Below are positions 55,378 through 64,000 of a DNA stretch of 64,000 nt, one piece after another. The stretch is from Crossaster papposus (lineage: Eukaryota; Echinodermata; Asteroidea; Velatida; Solasteridae): assembly GCA_037893245.1 (NCBI GenBank), contig JBAIAA010000251.1, positions 2,046,001 to 2,110,000 of the forward strand. Direction: 5' to 3'. Position 1 is the stretch's first letter, and every line of letters begins with the position of its first letter. A program made the translations under genes and the position numbers. The notes beneath the pieces are model-generated. The model searched no databases. It had not been told where the DNA came from and saw only the letters and a program-made list of their open reading frames with translations.

Positions 55378-58300
55378 ATGCCAAGCAAACGATCCTGGTG
55401 GTTTGAACCAGACCCGGAAGGCGAAGATGGCAAGAACTGTACCATTTTTGTCATGGCGCTCTCGCAAACGGCAACTGGTTGGAGGGAAATCAGACTACAT
55501 CATCCTATCGGTAGAGGAAAAACGCTAAAGTACTTCAAAGCGGTCACAGATCTTACAGTTTGCGACGGTGGTCAGGTGAAGGTATGTTTCAAATTGCTTT
55601 ATGTTCCATTAATATAAATATACACATTTAATTGTATACTTTGAGATCTTCCTGTAGTTCATAATTACGTCATACATGACGTATACGCGTGTGAAGATGC
55701 TTCTGAACCTAAACATATTGACACAGCTATATAGGGCAGTAAATGATCTTATGCGGTGGTCACATCTTACGGTCATGAACGTAGTTGAACGTAGTTCATT
55801 TGACCGTAGTAGACCGTAGTGCAACTACGGTCAACTAGGGTGAAGTAGGGTGAAGTAGGGTCGAAGTAGGTTCAAAATTGGCAAAAGAGCAAATATAAAG
55901 AACGGTTAAGTAGGGTGAAGTACGTGCAACTACTGTCAACTACGTTGAACTACGTTGAACTGCGGTCAAATCGGCTACGGTTAACTAGGGTTGAACTACG
56001 TCTTAATACGGTCAACTACGTTGAACTGCGGTCGAGCTACGTGTGAACTGCGTGCAACTATGGTCAACTAGGGTCAACTACGTTGTACTACGATAAAAGC
56101 TCGCGACCGTGTCTGCGTAGTGCGGGTCGGCCACGGCGTGGGGACAGCCATTGCGCTTTGAAAAGTCAGAGAGACAAGACTGCTGTTTTTTTATCTGAAC
56201 TTGTCTCTTTTTGTTTTCTCCTTTTCTATACTACTGACATGCCTGCAACGAGGAAGAAGAGAGCACCACGTAAGAGTGCTGCTGCTGCTGCTGTTACTAC
56301 TGTCCAGGAGACGGTTGAGGAGCCAGAGAGGGTGCCAGAGAGGGCTCAGGACCCTGAACCCCTGAGGCTTGATGCACCTCAACGGGAGAAGCGGGGTCTT
56401 GTCCCTGTTCTACCCAAGAAAAAGACACCTGCTTTGAAGCTGACCATTGAGCAGGAGTCAACTGTGTTTGACTATGTTGAGGCTCACCAGGAGCTTTACA
56501 ACAAAGGCCACCCTGATTTCCTCAAAACAGGGCAGAAGTTGGCTCTTTGGGAGTCTTTGGCAGAGTCACTGAAGGCCACTGAGTATGATGGTGAGTAGCA
56601 AATGTGGTTAATTTATATTGCTATTAGCAAGATAAAATTACTGAAATTCACAAACATAATACCAAACTGTATTTTCAGGTGCTGCACTCGTTTATATATT
56701 GTGAAAACATGTATTAACACATATTTCTTGTTTCATATTTGTTAGGTTCCATTGCTAAGGGGGCCCGTGTGATGACATGGTGGACGAGCCAAAGGTCGGC
56801 CTATGGAAAGGTGACCCGTAGCGTCTCTGGCCAGGGGGTCAAGCGGTTGACCGCTCGTGAACAGCGTTTGAAGGAACGCCTGGCGTTCCTGGGCGCCCAT
56901 GTCTACAGGGTGCCCAGCAGGGGCGGTGTTGATGTAAGTATAATGAGTGAGTGAGTGAGTGAGTGAGTGAGTGAGTGAGTGAGTGAGTGAGTGAGTGAGT
57001 GAGTGAGTGACCGACCGACCGACCGACCGACTTATTTCTGACCGACTGACTGACTGACTGACTGACACACTGAATTAATGATTGACTAAATAACTTAATC
57101 ACAAAGAAAATTGTTAATGTTGAATGGTAATGTTGAATGTTGAAAATGTATTAATGCATGAATATTTCTGCTCTTTTCTACTTTCAGCTCTTGGGGCAGC
57201 TTCGCAGGAAGCATCCTGAGAGATTCGACCTACCTGCAGCTGAGGGCACACCGCCACGGGAGACGGAGTCAGACTCCGACCAGGAGCAGACCACCTCCCC
57301 CACGGGCACGCAGATTGAGGAGCCTGCCTCTACTGCCAGCCAGAGGACCACCAGCTCCGCCTATAGGAAGAGGAAGCCTTCTGACATCCTTCTTGAGAAG
57401 ATAGAGAAGAGGTTGGCGGCCAATCAGCAGCAGACGGCCCAGATTGCCCAACAGGTAAAAAAACTATTTTGATGAAACATAACATGCTTCTCCACTAATT
57501 GTATCCAAAAGACTTTTGTGGACAAACATATAATATTTTATTATACAATAGTTTTTGTCACACCAGCCGCAATGCGGTTGCAGATGCAAATGGTGTTTGT
57601 CCAAAACTTGTTCCAAATTGTTTTTGTCACACCAGTTGCAATTTCATTTAAATTCAAATTGTTATATATTTTAATATGTTTTTCCTTTATGTGTCATTTA
57701 AGGAGGACAGTCCTCGAGCGGCTTTTGGCCGCATGGTAGGCCTCTCGGCAGCCGAGATGGATGAGGAGGCTTTTGAGGGCCTGCAGGTGGAGGTGACCGC
57801 TCTACTTGTGAAGTACAAGCGAGAGTCCCGTGCCAGGACTCAGGTCGCAGCAGTCGCCCAGGCCGCACCACGCCCGCCGCCACTGCCGCAGATGCCGCCC
57901 GGTGCCACCATCCACCACACCATTGGCGACTTTGGGATTGCATCAGCCGCAGCCACACAACAGCAGCAGCAGTGCCCAGGGGGCTTCATCGCTAACTGGC
58001 AGCGCCAGTACCAGTCGCAGCAGCAGCACCAACAGCAGCCAGACCAGCAGCAGGCAGACCAGCAGCGTCCCAGCAGTGCACCCGCTGGTGGGATTGACTT
58101 CTTCGCCACTTTACATGAGTAAGGTGGTGGGGAAGTGGGGAACGGTCCTTTTAAGGATACGACATTCACCCGGCTTTACGCCCGGCCCTAGGCCCACCAC
58201 ATCCTCCCAAAAGAATAAAGCAACTCTATGATGCTATAAATGTGAAATGTTTGTTTGTCCTTTATTTGTCTTAAACATTTAATGTTTAATTTTGAAATAA

Positions 58301-61300
58301 AACAAATTGTAATGTTTAATAAATTGGCCCAGGGCACCCAAACTCAATCCAAAGAATGAGTTTATTTATTTATTTATTTATTATCTGATCTTTTATCAGG
58401 GTAGCTCGTTCACATATAATGTGGTCTTCCACGGGGCCGTGAACATAAAATTATAAATTAATAAAACAAAAACCGAACAATTTAAAGGATTAAAAGTGTG
58501 TAAAATTATCAAAACAAATGAGAAATAGATAATAAATAAGATCATAACAAATTATAACTGTTAAATTATAATCATTAAATGAAAGAGACATGAACGGGTT
58601 CATAAATGGGTGGGGGTCTCCTGATTTTAAGTAGGGCAGGGGGGGGGGGGGGGGGTTAAAATCATGACATGAGTTTGTGTGCCCCTGGTAATTTGGTGGG
58701 TTTGGTGGGGGGGGGGGGGGGGGGGGGGGGGGGGGGCTCAACCAACTGATTTTGGGAGACCTGAGTTTGGGTGACCCTGCTCATTATTGGAGACGCTGGT
58801 CCTGCCATGGAACCGAGCCAGCTGGTGACGTCAGGTAGTGCTTGAGGTACAGCCTCTGCCTCTTTGCTTCCCTGCTGTCGCGGTTCCCACACTGTGGTTG
58901 GGTGAGGTCCAACAGGTTGGCATTGGCCCGCCAGGCACCATCGACGAGGTTGTGCTGAGCATCCTCCTGGTCCACAAGATGCTGGTCTGCAGCAGGGTTC
59001 CTCACCCTCAGGTAGTTGTGCAGGACGACACACGATCTCACTACGAGTGCTGCAGTATCCACATGGACCTGGAGGGTGGAGAGGAGACAGCGGAAACGGT
59101 TGGCAAGGATGCCAAAGACATTCTCCACCACACGACGGGCTCTGGACAGCCGGTAGTTGAAGACCTGCTGGCCGTGGTCCAAACCGCGCCGAGGGAAGGG
59201 TTTCATCAGCCAGGTCCTCATGGCGAACGCGTCATCCCCTATGATGTAGTACGGGGTGTTCAGATCATCCCCTGGTAGCGGGTCTGCATCTGGGACACCA
59301 AGGACACCATCCTGCAGAGCTTGGTGGAGGTCGCAATGGTTCCAGATCTGGCCATCCGAGCTGGAACCCACGTCTCCAATCTGTGTCCACATAAAGCGGT
59401 ATTGGGCATCCACCAAGGCCATCAGTACAATGGAGTCAAACCCCTTGTAGTTGTGGTAGGTAGACCCTGAGTGGGGTGGCTTCTTGATCCGGATGTGCTT
59501 CCCATCCAGAGCACCAAGGGTGTGCGGGAACTGCCACTTCTGCTGAAAGGCCCGAGCCACCTGCTGCCACTCTTCAGCTTCTGTGGGAAGTTTGACAAAC
59601 TCTGGTTCCAGGACCTCAACCAGAGCCTGACACACATCAACAATGAGGCCTGATATGGTGTTGTGGGCCACCCTGAAGCCGAACCTCATGTCTCGGTAGT
59701 AGTTCCCAGTGGCCAGGTACCTGAGTGTGAGCGCCAGCTTTAGCCCAGGAGAGACGGGTCGCCTGAAATAGGTGGTCTGTTTGGTGATCCTCCTCTCTAT
59801 CCTGGACAGGATGTCATGGAAGGTGGCCACATGTACACGCATGAACTGATGGAAGGCATGTGGGTCCTCCAGTTGAAGCTCTGTCATCAGAGCCTCATAC
59901 TGGCCGTGGAGGGGTCTACGCAGCAGCCAGTCCCTGGTCCACCATCTTCTTTGTCTTATTTCCTCCCTCCTTTCCTGTTCCTCTAGCTCCTCCAACTCCA
60001 CAAGGTCTCTTGCCAGACCAGCAAGTTCCATGTCGACCTGACCCAAGTACTTGGCCATCCTGACTCTGTCACCCATTGTGTTTGTATGGAGTTGAAGAAG
60101 TAGAATTGAAGCATGAGCAGACAAGACGTATGTCCTCCAGAAAAGGTTAGACAGACTGCAGGGACCATGTGGCATGCTGGCCCCCTTTTATATCGTCCAG
60201 GAACTCCTAAATTCAACCTTACTTCACCCTACTTCACCCTAGTTAACCCTGCTTGTCGTACTTAACCGTAGTGTGACCGTACTGTGAACGTACTTCAAAC
60301 GCAGTTCGACCGTAGTTGACCGTACTTCGACCGTAGTGTCGTGGTTACTACGGTCAACTACGGTCAACTACGGTCCACACTACGGTCAAGTAGGGTCAAC
60401 TAGGGTCAACTAGGGTTAACTACGTATATACTAGGCTCACAGTACGGTATAGGTATTCAAGGTGACCGTATAAATATTTTCAACATGTTGAAAACCTTTG
60501 GGCTAACTACGGCCAAATCATGGCTTTCCTCAAGGTCTAAGTACGTTCAGAACTACGGTCCACTACGTTTAACTACGTTTAACTACGTTTAACTACGACT
60601 ACTAGGGTCTACTACGGTCAACTACGGTCACACCGTACTACGTTCAACTACGTTCATGACCGTAAGATGTGACCGGGGCTTAAGTGTTATGGTAAAGTCG
60701 AATGGGGGAAAATACTTCTATTTTTTGTAGCACATAATAATAATATATTTTTATCACGTGTTTATTATTTGTTTTAATTAGTTATTACTTGTTGTCACTG
60801 TCATCGGTTCGACGTCTTGGCAGATTCAGTCTGCGATTTATTTTTGGTGTATACACATTAGGCCTACACGTACATATACAGTTTGGACAAAAGGCGGTAA
60901 ATAATGCGCCTATCAATTGCCTATAAAATCATGCAAATTGACAGCAAAGGGGGGGGGGGGGGGGACAATATACACCAAGTACAATTTTACCCTTTGTACC
61001 ATATCTCAATTGTACGTCGAAAAAGTCACACTTAACTAGTTTTGTTTGACTCGTGGAATTGCTTTCACTAGCGGGTGCGTGCGTATATTAAAAATACATA
61101 CATATGTACATACATTTTGTAATTGAAAAAGTCACATGACCAAATTTAAACCAATATTCTTTTTAAATTATTCTATTTAAACAACATATCCTTTTAGTTC
61201 TAGATGGAACGTCTTTTTAACTCATCCCGACAATGACTAGCTCTTTCTTCAATATTTTTTTGTAAATATAGAGTGCACGAGCCTAATTCAATTCCCATTG

Positions 61301-62619
61301 AAAACATTGTATAATCGACAATGTTCAGGACCAAGTTTCGTGCAACAATCAGATTATTGCCTTGGTCTTTACCTTTTCATTTCTTTTTACTTTGTAGTGG
61401 GTTAGCCAATTACATTTTTTTAATATTCACACCAAAAGAAACTCACCTCCCGAAAAGTGATACTTTTTTTAAAATGATACTTACTATTTTACAAATGGAA
61501 TCCCTCCACGTTCTAGGGCAAATAAGACCCATTTTCAACCGTAATTGTATCAAGTCTGCCCTCAGATTAAATAAGCTCAAAAACCAGCTCAAATATAACC
61601 AGGGGCTATATTTACACTATCCCACTTTTTTTCCCAACGGTCTCCTTTAAAACAAAACAATTGAGGGGGGGGGGGGGGGGGGGGGCACATTTCATGCTAA
61701 TGAACTCGCGTATAAATTCTCCCTTCAATTAGGGTAGTGCACCCTAATACTAGTCCTTTTTGTTTTACTACAGTATGCACCATTCGCTTTTGCTGTAGTT
61801 TTCAAAAATGGAAGAGTTAGGAGATTCATTTTTTATAGTAAATATTGTGACGCTGACAAGAGTGTAGTGTACTTAGAAGCTGGAAAAACCAAGAAAAAGT
61901 GCTGGTCTTGCAGTCTGGTGTATTGACTTGCTTCAAACGAATTTAATAAGTTGAGGGCAGTGTTTAAAAACATTCAGGTTTTTAAACGATTGCTGGCCGG
62001 GAATCGTTTAATTTTGTTATACAAATTCCACTTTTCCTGAAAACCACATCACATCATGTGCCGTGATTTTACAAAATTAACAGGATGCTTGAGACTGTTA
62101 TTCACAAACAATCAAAGTTGTTCATAATATTAATTTAGTATTTTTTTATGTTTGCAAATGGTGTTTAGAATTATCACGGTGTTGATCTTGTGTATTATAA
62201 AGTCAACGTATTATCTGTTGATTGGAATGGATCGACGTCCAACCCAATTGTATTTACATGTAAATCGAATCTACACGGTACACACAAAACTAGTAAAAAT
62301 TGAAAAATGTCAAAATGCTGTTCACAGGTCCATTTCGAAGATGGTAAAAGGGTTGCCAAATCAAGAGAGCACTTCGACTGGAGTAGAAACCTCTTTTCAA
62401 AGAAATTCCGGAGGTCGGTGACCGCAGCTTCCTTTGTCAGTGCTTTCAGAGATGTATGTGGTATCACTAATGATGATGTTACCTGGTCAACTGTGACTGA
62501 GACACAACTACCGGTAAGCTGTAGTGTTAGTTAGCTTATTGCAAGAGTAATCAGTAAAGTTTCGAGGAGATAATTGTATTTGTTTATTGAGGGTTACCCC
62601 CCCCCCAAAAAAAAAAAAA

Positions 62620-62655
<36 letters not shown>

Positions 62656-63567
62656 AAATAAAAAAGAAGAAGAAAAAAGAAGACATATATATATATATAT
62701 ATAGATATACATATATGTAAAAAACTATTACAACAAAAATACAGATTAAACAATTACTCCCAAAACGGACAAAACACAGATACACTATTAACATCAACCA
62801 AACAATAATAACAAGAATATTATTTGTTAGTATAAATATATGGGCTACCTAATTTGAATTTCTACGGAATTTGATTGGGTTCGGTTCAGGTAAGAAGCGT
62901 AATTAACTACGGGTTACAATACAATGTCTAAACAAATCTTACTTAAATGAAACAATGCATTGGTTGGTTATCAAGCGTGACTATGACTACAGAACATGAG
63001 TAATAGTCCCAGGGAAAATACTTAACTTGCCAAATTTGAAGCTCACCAATACTGACTACTTGAAGATATCTGAAGACAAGGTAAATGCGTGAAAATTATA
63101 GGGTATGATTGTAGTCATTTTGGACCATTACTATATTTTCATAATTATTCAGTCACTTACAAGCTTTGAAAAATTACGCGGCAGGGATTAACGATTTATG
63201 CAAATTAGTCATATTTCCACCATTTATTTTGGAGATTTTTAGTATGTCATTATAGGGACCTTATAGAAATGCACTGTGGTGAAAAATATTCTATTGCAAT
63301 TTGTGTGAGTTCCAAACGTATTTTCCCGGGACTATAAACCCAGTCGTTTTATTTGAGTTCAATTCAATTCTAAAAGTAAGTAGGAGTTTACATTATTTTT
63401 CTCTGTCACAATTCACAGCAGGAGAGCGCAGAATCAACACCTTCGGGATCTTTCAATGACTCGCAAGACACGAGTGGTGCAGTTTTCGTCAGTTTACGGG
63501 ATTTACAGGATAGTGACACTCCCAGCACATCTGGATCAGCAGAATCACAACAGGTTTTTGTACAAAG
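55378..63567 (+). CDS. unknown host gene, first three coding exons (continues past the window)
   Basis: Exon 1 is 55378-55581 (68 codons, MPSKRSWWFEPDPEGEDG, donor AAG/GTATGT). Exon 2 is 62328-62513 (62 codons, VHFEDGKRVAKSREHFDW, acceptor TTCACAG, donor CCG/GTAAGC). Exon 3 is 63419-63567 (a Ser/Thr/Gln-rich linker, acceptor ATTCACAG, donor AAAG/GTAATC). Exons 1 and 2 join in phase 0, exon 2 to 3 in phase 0, and exon 3 leaves two bases for the next. The exon 1-2 region has alternating charged and aromatic residues typical of a small folded domain; I do not recognise it. Intron 1 (6.7 kb) contains the complete Harbinger transposon. Exon 1 could end 6 bases earlier (CAG/GTGAAG) without changing phase. 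Confidence 0.6.
55758..56095. repeat. left subterminal array of TACGGTCAACTACG-type motifs
   Basis: More than 20 variants of GTCAACTACG / CGTAGTTGAC and AGGGTGAAGT in about 340 bases between the left inverted repeat and the first gene. Probable binding sites for the element's own DNA-binding protein (inference from known PIF/Harbinger biology). Confidence 0.85.
56239..58122 (+). CDS. Harbinger-encoded MADF/Myb-like DNA-binding protein, 4 exons, 408 residues
   Basis: Exons 56239-56590, 56746-56933, 57188-57454 and 57703-58122; all GT-AG, phases agree and the total is 409 codons. A basic N-terminus (RKKRAPRK) is followed by a proline/charge-rich linker. A MADF-like domain then runs from about residue 75 (LTIEQESTVFDYVEAHQELY) to about 180, with the WWTSQRSAYGKV segment in place of the W-x-x-L-R-x-x-Y core. 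The C-terminal exon has a possible dimerisation segment (FGRMVGLSAAEMDEEAFEGL, then KYKRESR) and a Gln-rich tail. In this superfamily the partner protein binds the subterminal motifs, carries the nuclease into the nucleus and is needed for transposition. The start ATG follows a TTTTCTATACTACTGAC leader. A GAGT/GACC/GACT microsatellite fills intron 2. Confidence 0.85.
56943..57065. repeat. GAGT/GACC/GACT microsatellite
   Basis: (GAGT)n at about 56943-57010, then (GACC)n and (GACT)n, inside intron 2 of the MADF-like gene. It creates spurious minus-strand frames of repeated Thr-His-Ser-Leu. Confidence 0.95.
58380..58740. repeat. A/T-rich stretch and two long G-tracts between the Harbinger genes
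   Basis: Convergent gene ends are separated by TTTATTTATTTATTTATT (58360-58381) and uninterrupted G runs at about 58640-58655 and 58708-58736. The G runs end about 45 bases before the nuclease stop codon (58784). They could form G-quadruplexes on the plus strand. Confidence 0.8.
58784..60076 (-). CDS. HARBI1-like DDE nuclease (Harbinger transposase), 430 residues
   Basis: An intact single-exon frame. From the ATG at 60076, a helical charged N-terminus (EELEEQERREEIRQRRW) is followed by a helix-turn-helix-like region (about 75-145). The DDE_4 nuclease core follows: Asp191 in GALDGKHIRIKKP, Asp281 in YYIIGDDAFAM and Glu318 in SRARRVVENVFGIL. The NYKGFDSIVLMALVDAQYRF and VGSSSDGQIW segments are family hallmarks. 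The enzyme cuts and joins transposon ends, in complex with the MADF/Myb-like partner encoded convergently. All three catalytic residues are present. The frame extends upstream to 60175 (33 more residues); I prefer the inner ATG because the extra part is hydrophobic and unlike family N-termini. Confidence 0.9.
   Translation of the reverse strand: MGDRVRMAKYLGQVDMELAGLARDLVELEELEEQERREEIRQRRWWTRDWLLRRPLHGQYEALMTELQLEDPHAFHQFMRVHVATFHDILSRIERRITKQTTYFRRPVSPGLKLALTLRYLATGNYYRDMRFGFRVAHNTISGLIVDVCQALVEVLEPEFVKLPTEAEEWQQVARAFQQKWQFPHTLGALDGKHIRIKKPPHSGSTYHNYKGFDSIVLMALVDAQYRFMWTQIGDVGSSSDGQIWNHCDLHQALQDGVLGVPDADPLPGDDLNTPYYIIGDDAFAMRTWLMKPFPRRGLDHGQQVFNYRLSRARRVVENVFGILANRFRCLLSTLQVHVDTAALVVRSCVVLHNYLRVRNPAADQHLVDQEDAQHNLVDGAWRANANLLDLTQPQCGNRDSREAKRQRLYLKHYLTSPAGSVPWQDQRLQ
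60200..60665. repeat. right subterminal array of TACGGTCAACTACG-type motifs
   Basis: Mirror of the left array: ACTACGGTCAACTACG, TAGGGTCAACTAGGG and GTTTAACTACGTTTAACTACG variants in both orientations, interrupted by a unique 80-base stretch near 60440-60540. Located between the nuclease promoter and the right inverted repeat. Confidence 0.85.
60683..62327. other. remaining intron 1 sequence; no gene recognised
   Basis: Intronic DNA of the split gene with G-tracts near 60950-60962 and 61664-61684. The frame 61321-61650 has no coding character. Confidence 0.4.
62615..62705. repeat. (TAA)n / (TA)n microsatellite
   Basis: AATAATAAT repeats, then A/G-rich sequence, then ATATATATATATAT, within intron 2 of the split gene. 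Confidence 0.95.
63025..63345 (+). repeat. dispersed repeat, copy 2
   Basis: Direct-orientation match to 21719-22142, ending at TTTTCCCGGGACTATAA. It sits in intron 2 of the split gene, about 75 bases before exon 3. Confidence 0.8.
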
Positions 63568-64000
63568 GTAATCAAATATATTTATAACATAACAAACACT
63601 GGAATGCGCAATATTCACATTCAGTGTATACAAACCAAACTTTCCCATTACCAGACAAAGCCCGGTCTAATGCGTTTTTGGCGAAACGTGCTTTCCCATG
63701 TTCGTATTTATAAGCGTCGTGTGCTCCCCCAGAGTTAATATTCATGTATTGATATTTGTCATCAGAGATATACTTTCAAATTCAGGGAAAATTCGATGCT
63801 CACAGACTATAGTTTCCTAATAAATTTAAATTATATGCGAAGATAAATCGGAAAATATACAGGGGTCCAACAAGTTTTGTATTTTTTTCTCAATTTCTTC
63901 AGGGTTTGTCTCATTAGTTTTCAGAAAGGTCCCGGTAATTGTCGTTATTATTACTTTCTGTGTAAGTTTTTTTTTGGGGTACACTATAAAAGCTGTAACA
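63568..64000. other. intron 3 start of the split gene; no further exon recognised
   Basis: The donor GTAATC at 63568 opens an intron that runs to the window end. No acceptor with an open frame stands out. Confidence 0.4.

Larger units (their letters stand above)
55752..60679. mobile_element. complete PIF/Harbinger DNA transposon
   Basis: Terminal inverted repeats 55753-55795 and 60637-60679 match at 40 of 43 positions (GGTCACATCTTACGGTCATG and on). TTA lies at 55749-55751 and 60680-60682, fitting the three-base duplication of this superfamily, with a one-base uncertainty at the left end. Inside are the two genes expected for an autonomous element, arranged convergently: a MADF/Myb-like DNA-binding protein (plus) and a HARBI1-like nuclease (minus). 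Both frames are open, so the copy could be active or recently so. Confidence 0.88.

Noticed and set aside
57840-58169. Cys/Trp/Gly-rich minus-strand frame
   Set aside because: Antisense of the CAG-rich last exon of the MADF-like gene.
58838-59278. 146-codon plus-strand frame opposite the Harbinger nuclease
   Set aside because: Antisense shadow; the minus strand carries the complete DDE domain.

Overview
The window is eukaryotic nuclear DNA, most likely from a marine invertebrate, possibly an echinoderm or other deuterostome (low confidence on the phylum). The reasons are introns with GT-AG borders, a secreted collagen/C1q-domain gene, a replication-dependent histone 3' stem-loop, tRNA-derived SINEs, several DNA-transposon families and long satellite arrays. 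Host genes are sparse and repeats dominate.

Region 1-7.56 kb is the decayed right part of an integrated Polinton/Maverick-like or Polinton-like-virus element. It holds compact genes on both strands: a packaging ATPase (Walker A and B visible, one frameshift), a double-jelly-roll-type major capsid candidate (two frameshifts), two tandem paralogous virion-type proteins (one broken), small membrane proteins, and a 204-residue membrane protein with ESCRT late-domain-like motifs. The element runs directly into the 3' two thirds of a histone H1 gene (7.5-7.96 kb) that keeps its canonical stem-loop but has lost its globular domain.

Region 8-31 kb is mostly repeats. It contains one clear host gene, a secreted C1q/collagen protein (CDS 16171-17004, with two probable upstream non-coding exons at about 13.45 and 15.17 kb). 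It also contains an orphan terminal exon of an FAD-dependent oxidoreductase (18133-18377, minus). A duplicated block (about 9.95-11.8 kb and 24.1-27.1 kb) supplies an empty site for two adjacent insertions, which fixes their ends and target-site duplications. A foldback array of GATGACGACAT motifs (20.3-21.45 kb) and a 42-bp satellite (27.6-29.98 kb) complete the stretch.

Region 31.3-41.4 kb (minus strand) holds a ten-exon gene that I assembled by hand. All splice phases agree and give a 940-codon open frame. The protein carries IIDGMDQ, LQLDNC and GHTHEDVDQ motifs, a DDE/RNase-H-like arrangement known from a widespread uncharacterised transposase-related family. Its acidic N-terminus has three LxDSYF repeats.

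Region 43.1-52.9 kb is a 178-bp satellite organised into higher-order modules, each headed by a non-satellite spacer.

Region 55.4-64 kb is the 5' part of an unknown plus-strand gene (three exons, continuing past the window). Its first intron contains an apparently intact PIF/Harbinger transposon (about 55752-60679) with 43-bp inverted repeats, arrays of a GTCAACTACG-like motif at both ends, an intact MADF/Myb-like DNA-binding gene (4 exons) and an intact HARBI1-like nuclease.
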